This document shows, piece by piece, positions 53,306 through 63,603 of a stretch of 64,000 nucleotides of DNA. The notes under the pieces are model-generated. The model was not told the DNA's origin and did not search any database. It saw only the letters and a program-made list of their open reading frames with translations. The stretch's first letter is position 1; each line of letters begins with the position of its first letter. The stretch comes from Roseburia sp. (GTDB lineage Bacteria > Bacillota > Clostridia > Lachnospirales > Lachnospiraceae). Position numbers and translations under genes: made by a program. The DNA lies in the NCBI GenBank assembly GCA_017937095.1, contig JAGBEG010000012.1, positions 62,001 to 126,000 of the forward strand, in the 5' to 3' direction.

Positions 53306-53356
53306 GCCGTCAAGCACAGATTAACTGTCAATCACAGATTAGCTGTTAATCGCAGA

Positions 53357-53359
<3 letters not shown>
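53306..53359. repeat. Three 18-bp tandem repeats starting at the gdhA stop codon
   Basis: Minus-strand units TAATCTGCGATTAACAGC, TAATCTGTGATTGACAGT and TAATCTGTGCTTGACGGC. The first TAA is the gdhA stop. The unit length is a multiple of three. Confidence 0.93.
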
Positions 53360-54694
<1,335 letters not shown>

Positions 54695-54779
54695 CTATGT
54701 CTCCTTACTGTTAGTATTTCATGCGGCGTCGATCCGCCGCACGGCAGGATGTATCTCCTGCAAACTTATCAACAGGTAT

Positions 54780-54808
54780 ATTTTAGTATAAAATGAATTT
54801 ACACGCAA
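54780..54808 (-). promoter_or_regulatory. gdhA: Promoter of gdhA
   Basis: Minus-strand TTGCGT (54803-54808), 17-base spacer, TAAAAT (54780-54785). Confidence 0.6.
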
Positions 54809-54850
54809 TATTTTTTTCTTTATTCCGCTAAATTGTTAAAGTTCCACAGC

Positions 54851-54871
54851 AAAAAAAGCGGCAAAGCCGCT
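54851..54871 (-). terminator. Terminator of the fab operon
   Basis: AGCGGC-TTT-GCCGCT followed by TTTTTT on the minus strand, 44 bases after the DUF4321 gene. Confidence 0.9.
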
Positions 54872-54914
54872 GATTTCACTTGAAATTTATTCAATTTTCA
54901 CAACACCGCTCCCA

Positions 54915-55178
54915 CTAAATCAGACGGTAGATGATAATTGCGATCAGCACGCCGATCAGGCTTGCGATTGTAATCTTGATCGACAAACCGAACGTAATGA
55001 CAAGAATGCCGAGATCGAGCACAATCGGATTCGCAAATCCAAAACTCTGTCCGTAATTCAGCCAGCTAAGTCCGGGAACCCCGGCTGCGAGATTTCCGAT
55101 AAAGCCTCCCAGCATAATCCCCGCCAACAGCATCAAAAACAATGCCCAGTTATTCTTTCCCAATACGCCTCTGCTCAT
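54915..55178 (-). CDS. DUF4321 small membrane protein
   Basis: 87 aa with two helices (about 12-32 and 52-85). The opening NNWALFLMLLAGIMLGGFIG is typical of DUF4321 proteins that accompany Clostridia cell-envelope or fab genes. Function unknown. It starts 3 bases after the MarR gene stop and is the last gene of the fab transcript. Confidence 0.85.
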   Translation of the reverse strand: MSRGVLGKNNWALFLMLLAGIMLGGFIGNLAAGVPGLSWLNYGQSFGFANPIVLDLGILVITFGLSIKITIASLIGVLIAIIIYRLI

Positions 55179-55181
55179 ATG

Positions 55182-55649
55182 CTACCTCACATTATCTTCC
55201 TCGTCATCCAGACCATACTCCGATTGAAAATAATCTACCAGCTTTGCCAGCGCGTAGATTAAAACCGGCGTCTCCTGCTCTGTCAACTGTCCTTTGATGT
55301 TCGCAATCATCTTCCGGTGAAATTCCTCGTGATGCGCATATGCCGCCTTGCCTTTGTCGGTGAGATAGACCCATACGACACGCTTATCCTGTCTGCTCCG
55401 CTCCCTGACGGCATAACCTTTCTCCGTTAATGCGTCCATCGCTTTCGTGAGCGTTCCCGTCGTCACATCCATCAGCTTTGCGACCGCAGTCATACTCTTT
55501 GGCTCCTGCAGACCGATCGCCTCAATAATGTGGAAGTCGTTGTAGCTTATATCCTTAAACTCGTCTGTCACAAGGCACCGCGCCTCAATCTCCATGATGT
55601 CTTTGAACAATCTTACCAATAATTCATTCAGTGTCTCATCTGTGGTCAT
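55182..55649 (-). CDS. MarR-family regulator, FabT-like
   Basis: 155 aa winged-helix repressor (SMTAVAKLMDVTTGTLTKAM, DKRVVWVYLTDKGK). Sitting inside the fatty acid synthesis operon, it is most likely FabT, which uses acyl-ACP as corepressor in studied species. A TTTGA-N3-TCAAA site lies at the operon promoter (63246-63258). The symbol is withheld because identity rests on context. Confidence 0.88.
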   Translation of the reverse strand: MTTDETLNELLVRLFKDIMEIEARCLVTDEFKDISYNDFHIIEAIGLQEPKSMTAVAKLMDVTTGTLTKAMDALTEKGYAVRERSRQDKRVVWVYLTDKGKAAYAHHEEFHRKMIANIKGQLTEQETPVLIYALAKLVDYFQSEYGLDDEEDNVR

Positions 55650-55704
55650 GTATTATACTCCTGTTCATGACAATATCCTAGCGCGGCTGCCTCATAATCC
55701 CCGC

Positions 55705-56691
55705 TTACCACCGAAGCACCGATGCGCCCCAGGTAAGTCCTGCTCCGAAACCAGCCAGCACTATTTTACCGCCTTTTTTTATCATACCATGATTCTTTAC
55801 ATTATCAAGTAAAATCGGTACGCTGGCAGCAGAAATATTTCCATATTCCTGCAAATTCGTAGGGAATTTTTCCATTGGCTGATGAAGCCGCTTCGCCACT
55901 GCTTCTATGATTCTGTAATTCGCCTGATGCAGTAAAAATAAATCGATTTTATCTACGGCAAGTCCTGCTTTTTCGACCGCCGCCTCAATCACCTTCGGGA
56001 CAGTCTTCACTGCAAATTTATAGACTTCCTGCCCGTTCATCGACACATAGGAAAGCGCCGTATCATTTTGCACATAAGGGTTGTTGACCGGACGGTTATC
56101 GCAGCGTAATACCATCCCCCTCGCACCGTCAGTTCCCAGCACTGTGCTAAGGATTCCCTCCGGCTGCGCTTCTGTACTGTCTGTCTCCTCCGCGCGCAGT
56201 ACCGCAGCGCCCGCACCGTCCCCGAACAGCACGCAGGTGCTTCTGTCGTTCCAGTCCATAATCTTAGACAACGTTTCCGCGCCGATGATCAGCGCGTTTT
56301 TGCAGAAACCGTTCTTTAAATACATATCCGCGGTATTCATCGAAAACAAAAATCCCGAACACGCGGCGCTTACATCAAACGCGACCGCATTTTTGGCTCC
56401 AAGGGCGCTCTGCACCTCGCAGGCAAGATTCGGCAGAAAGCGGTCGGGCGTTGCCGTCGCCGCGACAATCAACTCCAGCTCCTCCGCTGTCATCCCCGCC
56501 TCCTGCAGTGCCTTCCCGGCTGCCTCTGCCGCCATGCCTGTAGTCGTCTCTTCCACCGCAAGATGACGGCTCTCGATTCCTGTCCGGCTTTTAATCCACT
56601 CGTCCGAGGTGTCCATGAGTCTGCTCAAATCATCATTTGTCACACGCAGTTTCGGAACCGCACTGCCCGTTCCCACTATCCTTACATTCAT
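55705..56691 (-). CDS. fabH: 3-oxoacyl-ACP synthase III
   Basis: 328 aa. Starts fatty acid synthesis by joining acetyl-CoA to malonyl-ACP. Cys/His/Asn triad in VSAACSGFLF, LLHQANYRI and YGNISAAS. ATG at 56691 follows GGAGG with 7-base spacing; an upstream in-frame start is ignored. Unlike many fab clusters, fabH is near the end and not at the front of the operon. Confidence 0.95.
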   Translation of the reverse strand: MNVRIVGTGSAVPKLRVTNDDLSRLMDTSDEWIKSRTGIESRHLAVEETTTGMAAEAAGKALQEAGMTAEELELIVAATATPDRFLPNLACEVQSALGAKNAVAFDVSAACSGFLFSMNTADMYLKNGFCKNALIIGAETLSKIMDWNDRSTCVLFGDGAGAAVLRAEETDSTEAQPEGILSTVLGTDGARGMVLRCDNRPVNNPYVQNDTALSYVSMNGQEVYKFAVKTVPKVIEAAVEKAGLAVDKIDLFLLHQANYRIIEAVAKRLHQPMEKFPTNLQEYGNISAASVPILLDNVKNHGMIKKGGKIVLAGFGAGLTWGASVLRW

Positions 56692-56745
56692 AACCAATCC
56701 TCCACGCAGCATGGCTGCGTTGCCGCGCCCGTCTTAAGCATCCGC

Positions 56746-58434
56746 CTAAAACGCCCGGAAACGCGCATAACGCTCTGCCGCAAGCTGCTCGCCTGTCTTT
56801 TTATCCTGCTTCTTTAAAAATTCCTTCATGTGTCCCTTCATGTAACGGGAAATCGACTCCAGCGCCGGTTCGTCCGCCATTCCATACTCCGGAATGACCT
56901 CCTCCACAACTCCCAGTTCCTTGAGATCGTGCGCCGTAATCTTCATCACACCGCTCGCCTCCTTCGCCCGCTTTCCGTCCTTCCAGAGAATCGACGCGAA
57001 GCCCTCGGGAGAGAGAATGCTGTAGGTCGCGTTCTCGAGCATCCAGACCTCGTTTCCGACTGCAAGCGCAAGCGCACCGCCGCTTCCGCCCTCTCCGATC
57101 ATAAGACAGAGTACCGGAGTCTTTAACGCCGCCATCTCATAGAGATTTCGCGCGATCGCCTCGCCCTGTCCGCGCTCCTCCGCTTCCATCCCGCAGAATG
57201 CGCCGGATGTATTTACAAACGTAATGACCGGACGGTGGAATTTCTCCGCCTGCTTCATCAGGCGCAGCGCCTTGCGGTAGCCCTCAGGAGACGGCATTCC
57301 ATAGTTATGACGCATACAGTCCTTCAAATCCTTGCCCTTATGAACGCCGATGACCGTCACCGGCTGTCCGTCCAGATAAGCGATACCGCCGACAATCGCC
57401 GGATCATCCCGGAACTGACGGTCGCCGTGCAGTTCCATGAAATGATCGAAGATCTGATCCATATAATCTACGGACGCGAGGCGGTCCACCTTTCTTGCCG
57501 CCTTTACCTTCTCCCATGCGGAGAGCGGCTTTGCCTTTGTGGCGCGCTCCTTCATAAGCTCGGTCGGCTCAAGGCACTCCGCGTCGCGAAGCGGCTCAAA
57601 GTTCGCATATCCCGTTCTCGTGCGATGCATCTCTAAGATGCGGTATAACGTCATCTTTAAATCCTTACGCTCCACGATGGCATCCACAAAACCGTGCTCC
57701 AACTGGAACTCTGCGCGCTGGAAGCCCTCCGGCAGCTTCTGCCCGATCGTCTGCTCGATAACGCGCGGTCCGGCGAATCCGATCAGTGCGCCCGGCTCAG
57801 CTAAGATGATATCGCCGAGCATTGCAAAGCTTGCCGTCACGCCTCCGGTCGTCGGGTCTGTGAGCACCGGCACATAGAGAAGCCCGGCGTCCGAATGGCG
57901 CTTTAACGCCGCGGAAGTCTTCGCCATCTGCATCAGGGAAACAATTCCCTCCTGCATTCTGGCACCGCCGGAGCAGCAGAATAAAATGACCGGAAGTTTG
58001 CGCTCCGTCGCACGCTCCACTGCAAGCGCGATCTTCTCGCCAACGACATGCCCCATGCTGCTCATCAGAAATCTTGCGTCGCAGATACCGAGCACTGTCT
58101 CCTCCCCATAAATCTGGCAGCGCCCGATCGTCACCGCTTCGTGCAGTCCGGTCTTTTCCTTCGCTGCCGCTACCTTTTCCTCATATCCCGGGAAATCGAG
58201 CGGATTTGCCGACTCTAAATCCTCAAACCACGGCTCGAAGGTTCCGCTGTCCGCCACCATCTTAATTCTGTTCTTCGTGCGCACACGGAAATAGCTGCCG
58301 CACTCGTAGCAGACATATTTATTTTTCTCAGCTTCCTTTTTGTTGATTTCTCTTCCACAAGCAGGGCAGACAATCGTTTCCGGCTGTCCTGCCGCCTCAG
58401 TCGTTTCCGGCTTCTTCTTAAATAAAATTGCCAC
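56746..58434 (-). CDS. accDA: Acetyl-CoA carboxylase carboxyltransferase, fused beta-alpha (AccD-AccA)
   Basis: 562 aa single chain. N-terminal AccD with zinc ribbon (CPACG and CYECG, about residues 23-46) and [10 protein letters not shown]-terminal AccA (from about 290, [27 protein letters not shown]). It transfers CO2 from carboxybiotin to acetyl-CoA. Start is GTG at 58434 with GGAGG seven bases upstream. The accB and accC genes, often in the same cluster, are missing. Confidence 0.95.
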   Translation of the reverse strand: MAILFKKKPETTEAAGQPETIVCPACGREINKKEAEKNKYVCYECGSYFRVRTKNRIKMVADSGTFEPWFEDLESANPLDFPGYEEKVAAAKEKTGLHEAVTIGRCQIYGEETVLGICDARFLMSSMGHVVGEKIALAVERATERKLPVILFCCSGGARMQEGIVSLMQMAKTSAALKRHSDAGLLYVPVLTDPTTGGVTASFAMLGDIILAEPGALIGFAGPRVIEQTIGQKLPEGFQRAEFQLEHGFVDAIVERKDLKMTLYRILEMHRTRTGYANFEPLRDAECLEPTELMKERATKAKPLSAWEKVKAARKVDRLASVDYMDQIFDHFMELHGDRQFRDDPAIVGGIAYLDGQPVTVIGVHKGKDLKDCMRHNYGMPSPEGYRKALRLMKQAEKFHRPVITFVNTSGAFCGMEAEERGQGEAIARNLYEMAALKTPVLCLMIGEGGSGGALALAVGNEVWMLENATYSILSPEGFASILWKDGKRAKEASGVMKITAHDLKELGVVEEVIPEYGMADEPALESISRYMKGHMKEFLKKQDKKTGEQLAAERYARFRAF

Positions 58435-58447
58435 TTTTCTGCCTCCT

Positions 58448-58879
58448 TCAACCACCGATTGCAAATGTGAGTTCCGCCGTGCAGGCGATTTTTCCGTCTA
58501 CCTTCGCCGTCGCACGCCCGACCCCGATGGGACCTTTCTGTTTTATGATTTCCGTCTCAAGCGTCAGCACATCGCCCGGTGTGACCTTCTGCTTGAAGCG
58601 CGCTGCGCTGATTCCTGCAAAATACGCTGTTTTCCCTTTATTCTCCTCCATACAAAGGATTGCGACTGCTCCCGTCTGCGCCAATGCCTCGATAATGAGA
58701 ACGCCCGGCATCACAGGCTCGCCCGGAAAATGTCCGGCAAAAAACGGCTCATTGTAGCTGACGCACTTTTTTGCCACCGCGCGCACGCCCGGCTCTAATT
58801 CCTCTACCGTATCGATCAGCAGAAACGGCTGACGGTGCGGTATAATCTCCATGATTTCCTTCGTCGTCAAGACTGACAT
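58448..58879 (-). CDS. fabZ: 3-hydroxyacyl-ACP dehydratase
   Basis: 143 aa hot-dog-fold enzyme. [11 protein letters not shown] at the start and catalytic His/Glu in [20 protein letters not shown] at 58879 follows GGGAG. It is placed 60 bases after fabF and 13 bases before accDA. Confidence 0.96.
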   Translation of the reverse strand: MSVLTTKEIMEIIPHRQPFLLIDTVEELEPGVRAVAKKCVSYNEPFFAGHFPGEPVMPGVLIIEALAQTGAVAILCMEENKGKTAYFAGISAARFKQKVTPGDVLTLETEIIKQKGPIGVGRATAKVDGKIACTAELTFAIGG

Positions 58880-58939
58880 ATGCTTCTCCCTATTCAAACT
58901 ACATCCTTTTTCGGTATCAATCTGCTGCACTTCGTCTTC

Positions 58940-60175
58940 CTACGCCTCGTATTTCTTGAGCAACAGGCTCGCGTTATGTCCGCCAAAGCCTAAAGAATTG
59001 CTGAGTGCGTACGGAACTTCCATCTCAACTGCTTCCTTGCAGTAGTCAAGATCCAGCTCCTCATCCGGCGTGCGGTAGCCAACGGTCGCGTGGATATAGT
59101 TCTCCTCGATTTCCTTAACGCATGTCACAAATTCTACCGCGCCTGCTGCACCGAGCAGATGTCCGACCATCGACTTTGTGGAATTGATCTTCAAATTCTT
59201 TGCGTGATCTCCGAACGCAAGCTTGATCGCACGCGTCTCAAAGAGGTCGTTCAGATGCGTTGCCGTTCCGTGCGCATTGATGTAGGTAATCTCCTCCGGG
59301 GAAACGCCCGCATCCTGCATCGCGTTTGTCATCGCGCGCGCTGCGCCTGCGCCGTCCTCCGCCGGCGAAGTAATGTGGAACGCATCCGAAGAGCAGCCAT
59401 AACCGACCAGCTCGGCATAAATCTTCGCGCCGCGGCTCTTTGCATGTTCAAGTTCCTCAAGGATGACGATGCCCGCGCCCTCGCCCATAACAAAGCCGCT
59501 GCGGTCCTTATCGAATGGAATCGAGCAGCGCGCCGGATCGCTCTCGCTTGATAACGCCGTCAGTGAGGTAAATCCCGCAATACCGATCGGGGTGATGCTG
59601 CCCTCCGTTCCGCCTGCCACCATCACGTCCGCCTCTCCGTACTGGATGCTGCGGAATGCCTCTCCGATCGTGTTCGTACCGCTCGCACACGCGGTCACAA
59701 CATTTAAGCTCTTTCCCTTTAAGCCGAACTGAATCGACACATTTCCTGCCGCCATATTGGAAATCATCATCGGCACCAGAAGCGGATTGACGCGTCCCGG
59801 TCCTTTTTCGAGAAGCTTTTTATGCTCTCTCTCCAGCACCTGTAAGCTTCCGACGCCGTTTCCAATCGCCGTTCCCACCATATAGGGGTCTTCCTTTTCC
59901 ATATCAAGCCCTGCGTCCTCGATGGCTTCCTTCGCAGCCACGACCGCATACTGGCAAAACAATTCCATCCGCTTTGCCGTCTTTGCATCCATATAATTCT
60001 TTCCGTCGAAGTCCTTTACCTCGGCTGCAAGATGACATTTATATTCTGACGCATCAAAATGCGTGATCTCTCCAAATCCAATTTTCTCTTCCCGTACTGC
60101 TTTCCAGAATGCCTCTACGGAATTGCCGATCGGCGTCACCGCTCCCATTCCGGTCACTACTACTCGTCTGCTCAT
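58940..60175 (-). CDS. fabF: 3-oxoacyl-ACP synthase II
   Basis: 411 aa elongation enzyme. Cys/His/His set in VTACASGTNT, NAHGTATHLND and MVGHLLGAAG. I use the ATG at 60175 (MSRRVVVTG), the conserved family start; a TTG two codons earlier is possible because the ribosome site (GAAAGG) is rather far. Confidence 0.95.
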   Translation of the reverse strand: MSRRVVVTGMGAVTPIGNSVEAFWKAVREEKIGFGEITHFDASEYKCHLAAEVKDFDGKNYMDAKTAKRMELFCQYAVVAAKEAIEDAGLDMEKEDPYMVGTAIGNGVGSLQVLEREHKKLLEKGPGRVNPLLVPMMISNMAAGNVSIQFGLKGKSLNVVTACASGTNTIGEAFRSIQYGEADVMVAGGTEGSITPIGIAGFTSLTALSSESDPARCSIPFDKDRSGFVMGEGAGIVILEELEHAKSRGAKIYAELVGYGCSSDAFHITSPAEDGAGAARAMTNAMQDAGVSPEEITYINAHGTATHLNDLFETRAIKLAFGDHAKNLKINSTKSMVGHLLGAAGAVEFVTCVKEIEENYIHATVGYRTPDEELDLDYCKEAVEMEVPYALSNSLGFGGHNASLLLKKYEA

Positions 60176-60275
60176 ATTCAATTACCATGCCTTTCCGGTA
60201 CCTGCGAATCCGGCTGCACTGTTGTGCTGCGGCGCAGGCACACTATTTGCAAAATGAATTTCTTCGCCCATCTGC

Positions 60276-61010
60276 CTACATATGCATACCGCCGTCCACG
60301 GAAATCACCTGTCCCGTGATGTACGACGCCTTATCCGATGCAAGGAACGCCACCAGCTCTGCAATGTCCTGCGTCTTTCCTGTCCTCTGCAGCGGAATCT
60401 GTGCTTTCACGGCTTCCTTCGCGGCGTCCGTCATCGCATCTGTCATCTCCGTCTCGATGAATCCCGGCGCAACCGCGTTGCAGGTAATTCCCCGCGACGC
60501 AAGCTCGCGCGCAACGCTCTTCGTAAGTCCGATAATTCCCGCCTTGCTTGCGCTGTAATTTGCCTGCCCTGCGTTTCCCATCACGCCGGACACGGAAGAA
60601 ATATTGATAATTCTTCCGGCGCGCTGCTTTAGGAAGCTGCGGGATGCATGACGGATCGTGTTGAACGCGCCCTTTAAATTGGTAGCAACGACCGCATCGA
60701 AATCATTCTCGCTCATTTTCATAATAAGACCGTCCCTCGTGATTCCCGCATTGTTCACAAGGATGTCGAGATGACCGTACTCCTTTACAATTCCGCTAAT
60801 CAGCGCCTCACACGCCGCAAAATCAGATACGTCGCATCCGATTGCCACCGCGTGTTCCGCTCCGATCTCTGCGACTACTTCCTCTGCGCGTTCCTTTGAG
60901 CCGTTATAATTTACAACGACGAACGCGCCTTCTCTTGCGAGCGTTTTTGCAATTTCTCTTCCGATTCCTCTGCCCGCCCCTGTGACGAGCGCCACTTTTC
61001 CTGTAAGCAT
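60276..61010 (-). CDS. fabG: 3-oxoacyl-ACP reductase
   Basis: 244 aa [11 protein letters not shown] cofactor loop, NNAG, Ser in NISSVSG, YSASKAG, and [11 protein letters not shown] at 61010 is the family start ([11 protein letters not shown]) after GGGAAGGGAAAGAGG. A longer frame overlaps fabD and is rejected. Confidence 0.95.
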   Translation of the reverse strand: MLTGKVALVTGAGRGIGREIAKTLAREGAFVVVNYNGSKERAEEVVAEIGAEHAVAIGCDVSDFAACEALISGIVKEYGHLDILVNNAGITRDGLIMKMSENDFDAVVATNLKGAFNTIRHASRSFLKQRAGRIINISSVSGVMGNAGQANYSASKAGIIGLTKSVARELASRGITCNAVAPGFIETEMTDAMTDAAKEAVKAQIPLQRTGKTQDIAELVAFLASDKASYITGQVISVDGGMHM

Positions 61011-61035
61011 CCTCTTTCCCTTCCCGCTTCCGTTC

Positions 61036-61977
61036 CTAACGTCTTTCCTGCATGAATTTTTCAAAATCTTCCATCTTGTCAATATTGCTTACGCATAAAG
61101 CGTCCGCTTCTATTCCCGCTTCGCGGCTGATTTTCTTCATAAATCCACTGAGCGTCTTACCCGGTCCGATTTCCACGAATGTGTCCACGCCGTCGTCAAG
61201 CATCCGCTGCACAGACTGCTGCCAGCGCACGGAGGAAGATACCTGCCGTCTTAACAGGTCCTTGACCTCAGCGGTCGATTTCACATAGTCCGCCGTCACA
61301 TTTGTAATGTACGGTATTGCTATATCGTGAATCTCTACATGTGCAAGCTCCTCGCCAAGCTTCTCGCCCGCGCCCGCTAACATCGGCGAATGGAACGGTC
61401 CGCTGACCTTAAGCGGTACGACGCGCTTTGCGCCCGCTTCCTTGCATTTTTCGCCTGCGGCGGCAACCGCAGCCTCTTCACCCGTGATAACGATCTGACC
61501 CGGGCAGTTATAATTGGCGATGGAGACGATTCCTTCGGTCTGTTCACAGACCTTCTCGATTTCCGTCTCAGCAAGTCCTAATACCGCTGCCATAGCGCCG
61601 CCTGTCGGTACGGCTTCCTGCATATAGATACCGCGCTTTCTGACAAGTGCGAACGCGTCCTTCCAGTCCAACACGCCCGCGGTAAGAAGTGCTGCGTATT
61701 CCCCAAGGCTTAGTCCCGCCGTCACATCCGGCGTGATTCCCTCTTCCTGCAGCGCCTTTAAGATCGCCGCCTCTGCTGTCAACATACAGATCTGCGTATA
61801 TTCCGTAATGTTGATTTTCTCATTTTCCTCGAAACAAAGTGCCGGAACATCCAGTCCGGACGCCTCTGATGCCAGTTCAAACACCCTGCGGCATGACGGA
61901 AGCTGCTCATAGAACTCCTGCGCCATGCCTACATACTGCGAACCCTGTCCCGGAAATATGAATGCCATCTTTCCCAT
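61036..61977 (-). CDS. fabD: Malonyl-CoA:ACP transacylase
   Basis: 313 aa. Nucleophile Ser in [17 protein letters not shown] at the start and His in [11 protein letters not shown] at 61977 (MGKMAF) has AAAGG upstream. Makes malonyl-ACP for FabH and FabF. Confidence 0.95.
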   Translation of the reverse strand: MGKMAFIFPGQGSQYVGMAQEFYEQLPSCRRVFELASEASGLDVPALCFEENEKINITEYTQICMLTAEAAILKALQEEGITPDVTAGLSLGEYAALLTAGVLDWKDAFALVRKRGIYMQEAVPTGGAMAAVLGLAETEIEKVCEQTEGIVSIANYNCPGQIVITGEEAAVAAAGEKCKEAGAKRVVPLKVSGPFHSPMLAGAGEKLGEELAHVEIHDIAIPYITNVTADYVKSTAEVKDLLRRQVSSSVRWQQSVQRMLDDGVDTFVEIGPGKTLSGFMKKISREAGIEADALCVSNIDKMEDFEKFMQERR

Positions 61978-62007
61978 ATCGTTTTCCAACCTTTCAACTG
62001 TGCCGTT

Positions 62008-62949
62008 TTAGCTGTTTCCCAGCATATCTCTTCCAAACAGCTCTTCGGTTTCACTCACAAGCTCATCGATGATTTCCTGGCAGGTCTGCTCTTTTTTGAC
62101 CAGCCCGGCAATCTGCCCCGCCATCACGGAACCGTTCACCACATCACCCTCCATGACGGCCTTTCTAAGGCTGCCGAGCGTAAGCTGCTCCAGCTCCTCA
62201 AGACCTGCGCCCTCCTTCTCGAGCTTTAAATACTGCCTGCTCATCTGATTGCGCAGCACGCGGATCGGATGTCCGGTGCTCATGCCCGTAACCTCAGAGT
62301 CAATATCGCGCGCCTTAATCAGGCGCTCCTTATAATTGCTGTGTACGATCGACTCCTTTGCGACCACAAAACGCGTTCCCATCTGCACGCCCTCTGCGCC
62401 AAGCATGAACGCCGCAGCAACGCCTCTTCCGTCTGCGATTCCCCCGGCAGCAATGACCGGAATGGAAACTGCGTCTGCGACCTGCGGCACAAGCGCCATC
62501 GTCGTCGTCGAACCGATATGTCCGCCGCTCTCCATTCCCTCTGCAACGACTGCGTCTGCTCCGCCGCGTTCCATCATTTTCGCCATCGCCACGCTTGCAA
62601 TTACGGGAATTACCTTTACGCCGGCTGCCTTCCACATTTCCATGTATTTCGCAGGATTTCCCGCTCCTGTGGTGACAACCTTAACACCCTCGTCAACGAT
62701 CACCTTAGCGATTGCGTCTGCTTCCGGATTCATCAGCATGATATTCACGCCAAAGGGCTGATTTGTCACTTCCTTTGCCTTACGGATCTGCTCTCTGACA
62801 AATTCCGCCGGCGCGCCGCCTGCGCCGATGATTCCCAGACCGCCCGCATTGGAAACCGCCGCCGCAAGATGATACTCAGCGACCCATGCCATACCGCCCT
62901 GTATGATCGGGTATTTTATTCCAAGTAATTCGTTTACTCTCGTTTTCAT
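62008..62949 (-). CDS. fabK: Enoyl-ACP reductase II (FMN-dependent)
   Basis: 313 aa TIM-barrel FMN enzyme. IIQGGMAWVAEY, GGHIGSTTTMALVPQV and AAGGIADGRG match FabK, the triclosan-resistant replacement for FabI. Its ATG overlaps the acpP stop (TAATG), so translation is coupled. Confidence 0.95.
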   Translation of the reverse strand: MKTRVNELLGIKYPIIQGGMAWVAEYHLAAAVSNAGGLGIIGAGGAPAEFVREQIRKAKEVTNQPFGVNIMLMNPEADAIAKVIVDEGVKVVTTGAGNPAKYMEMWKAAGVKVIPVIASVAMAKMMERGGADAVVAEGMESGGHIGSTTTMALVPQVADAVSIPVIAAGGIADGRGVAAAFMLGAEGVQMGTRFVVAKESIVHSNYKERLIKARDIDSEVTGMSTGHPIRVLRNQMSRQYLKLEKEGAGLEELEQLTLGSLRKAVMEGDVVNGSVMAGQIAGLVKKEQTCQEIIDELVSETEELFGRDMLGNS

Positions 62950-63185
62950 TATGCTGTAACGCCTTTTCCCTTTAAGTACTCGATAACATCCTTTACGGTT
63001 ACGATGGACTCTAAATCCTCGGACGGAATCTCAACGCCGAACTCCTCCTCAAGCGCCATCACAAGCTCGAATAAATCCAGGGAATCTGCGCCCAGATCCT
63101 CCTTGAAGTTGGACTCTTCCTTAATCTCAGACTCCTCAACGTTCAACTGCTCTGCAATAATCGGCTTCATTTTCTCTAACATCAT
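62949..63185 (-). CDS. acpP: Acyl carrier protein of fatty acid synthesis
   Basis: 78 aa. Phosphopantetheine Ser in [21 protein letters not shown] precedes two adjacent ATG codons, the first used here. First gene of the fab operon. Confidence 0.96.
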   Translation of the reverse strand: MMLEKMKPIIAEQLNVEESEIKEESNFKEDLGADSLDLFELVMALEEEFGVEIPSEDLESIVTVKDVIEYLKGKGVTA

Positions 63186-63245
63186 TTTTCTCCTTTACTT
63201 TTCCTGATTTTTTTCGGTTTCGATAATCATTTGCCCTTCAAATAT

Positions 63246-63258
63246 TTTGATTGTCAAA
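63246..63258. promoter_or_regulatory. FabT-type operator
   Basis: TTTGA-TTG-TCAAA palindrome just after the predicted fab transcription start, matching the FabT site pattern TTTGA-N3-TCAAA. Confidence 0.7.
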
Positions 63259-63273
63259 CAATTAGCTTCTCAA

Positions 63274-63302
63274 AGTATATGACTTGTTCCGGTGTTTGTC
63301 AA
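63274..63302 (-). promoter_or_regulatory. Promoter of the fab operon
   Basis: Minus-strand TTGACA (63297-63302), 17-base spacer, TATACT (63274-63279). The -35 box is part of an inverted repeat GTTTGTCAA/TTGACAAAC (63294-63319). Confidence 0.75.
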
Positions 63303-63383
63303 GGAAGTTTTTGACAAACGTTATTCCGGGGATTTTCTCCATCGGCCATCAGCAGTCCGTCAACAGGGAAAAAACCGTCATAC

Positions 63384-63412
63384 TTGACAAGCCGCAATAG
63401 AGCGGCTATAGT
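63384..63412 (+). promoter_or_regulatory. Promoter of the TPP riboswitch/thiT transcript
   Basis: TTGACA (63384-63389), 17-base spacer, TATAGT (63407-63412). The spacer contains a GCCGC/GCGGC dyad. Confidence 0.7.
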
Positions 63413-63444
63413 ATAGTTCGTTGTTAATATAGAATATGAAAATG

Positions 63445-63541
63445 CTAGGGGTGCATCGTTTGTGCCGTAAGACGCGCAGTTTGCTGAGAGATAGATATCG
63501 ACCCTTATTACTTGAACCGGATAATACCGGCGTAAGGAAGC
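63445..63541 (+). ncRNA. TPP riboswitch (THI element)
   Basis: The plus strand has CTAGGGGTGC, GCTGAGAGA, ACCCTT, CTTGAACCGGATAATACCGG and CGTAAGGAAG in family order. Upstream of thiT. Confidence 0.97.
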
Positions 63542-63560
63542 TTTTCTCCTGTAGTTGATG

Positions 63561-63603
63561 AAATCCTCCCCGGCAGTTCGTATTCACCAAGGAGGATTTT
63601 TTT
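63561..63603 (+). terminator. thiT: TPP expression-platform hairpin covering the thiT ribosome site
   Basis: AAATCCTCC pairs with GGAGGATTT, followed by a T-run up to the ATG. GGAGG (63591-63595) is the thiT ribosome site, so the stem can both terminate transcription and block translation. Confidence 0.8.
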
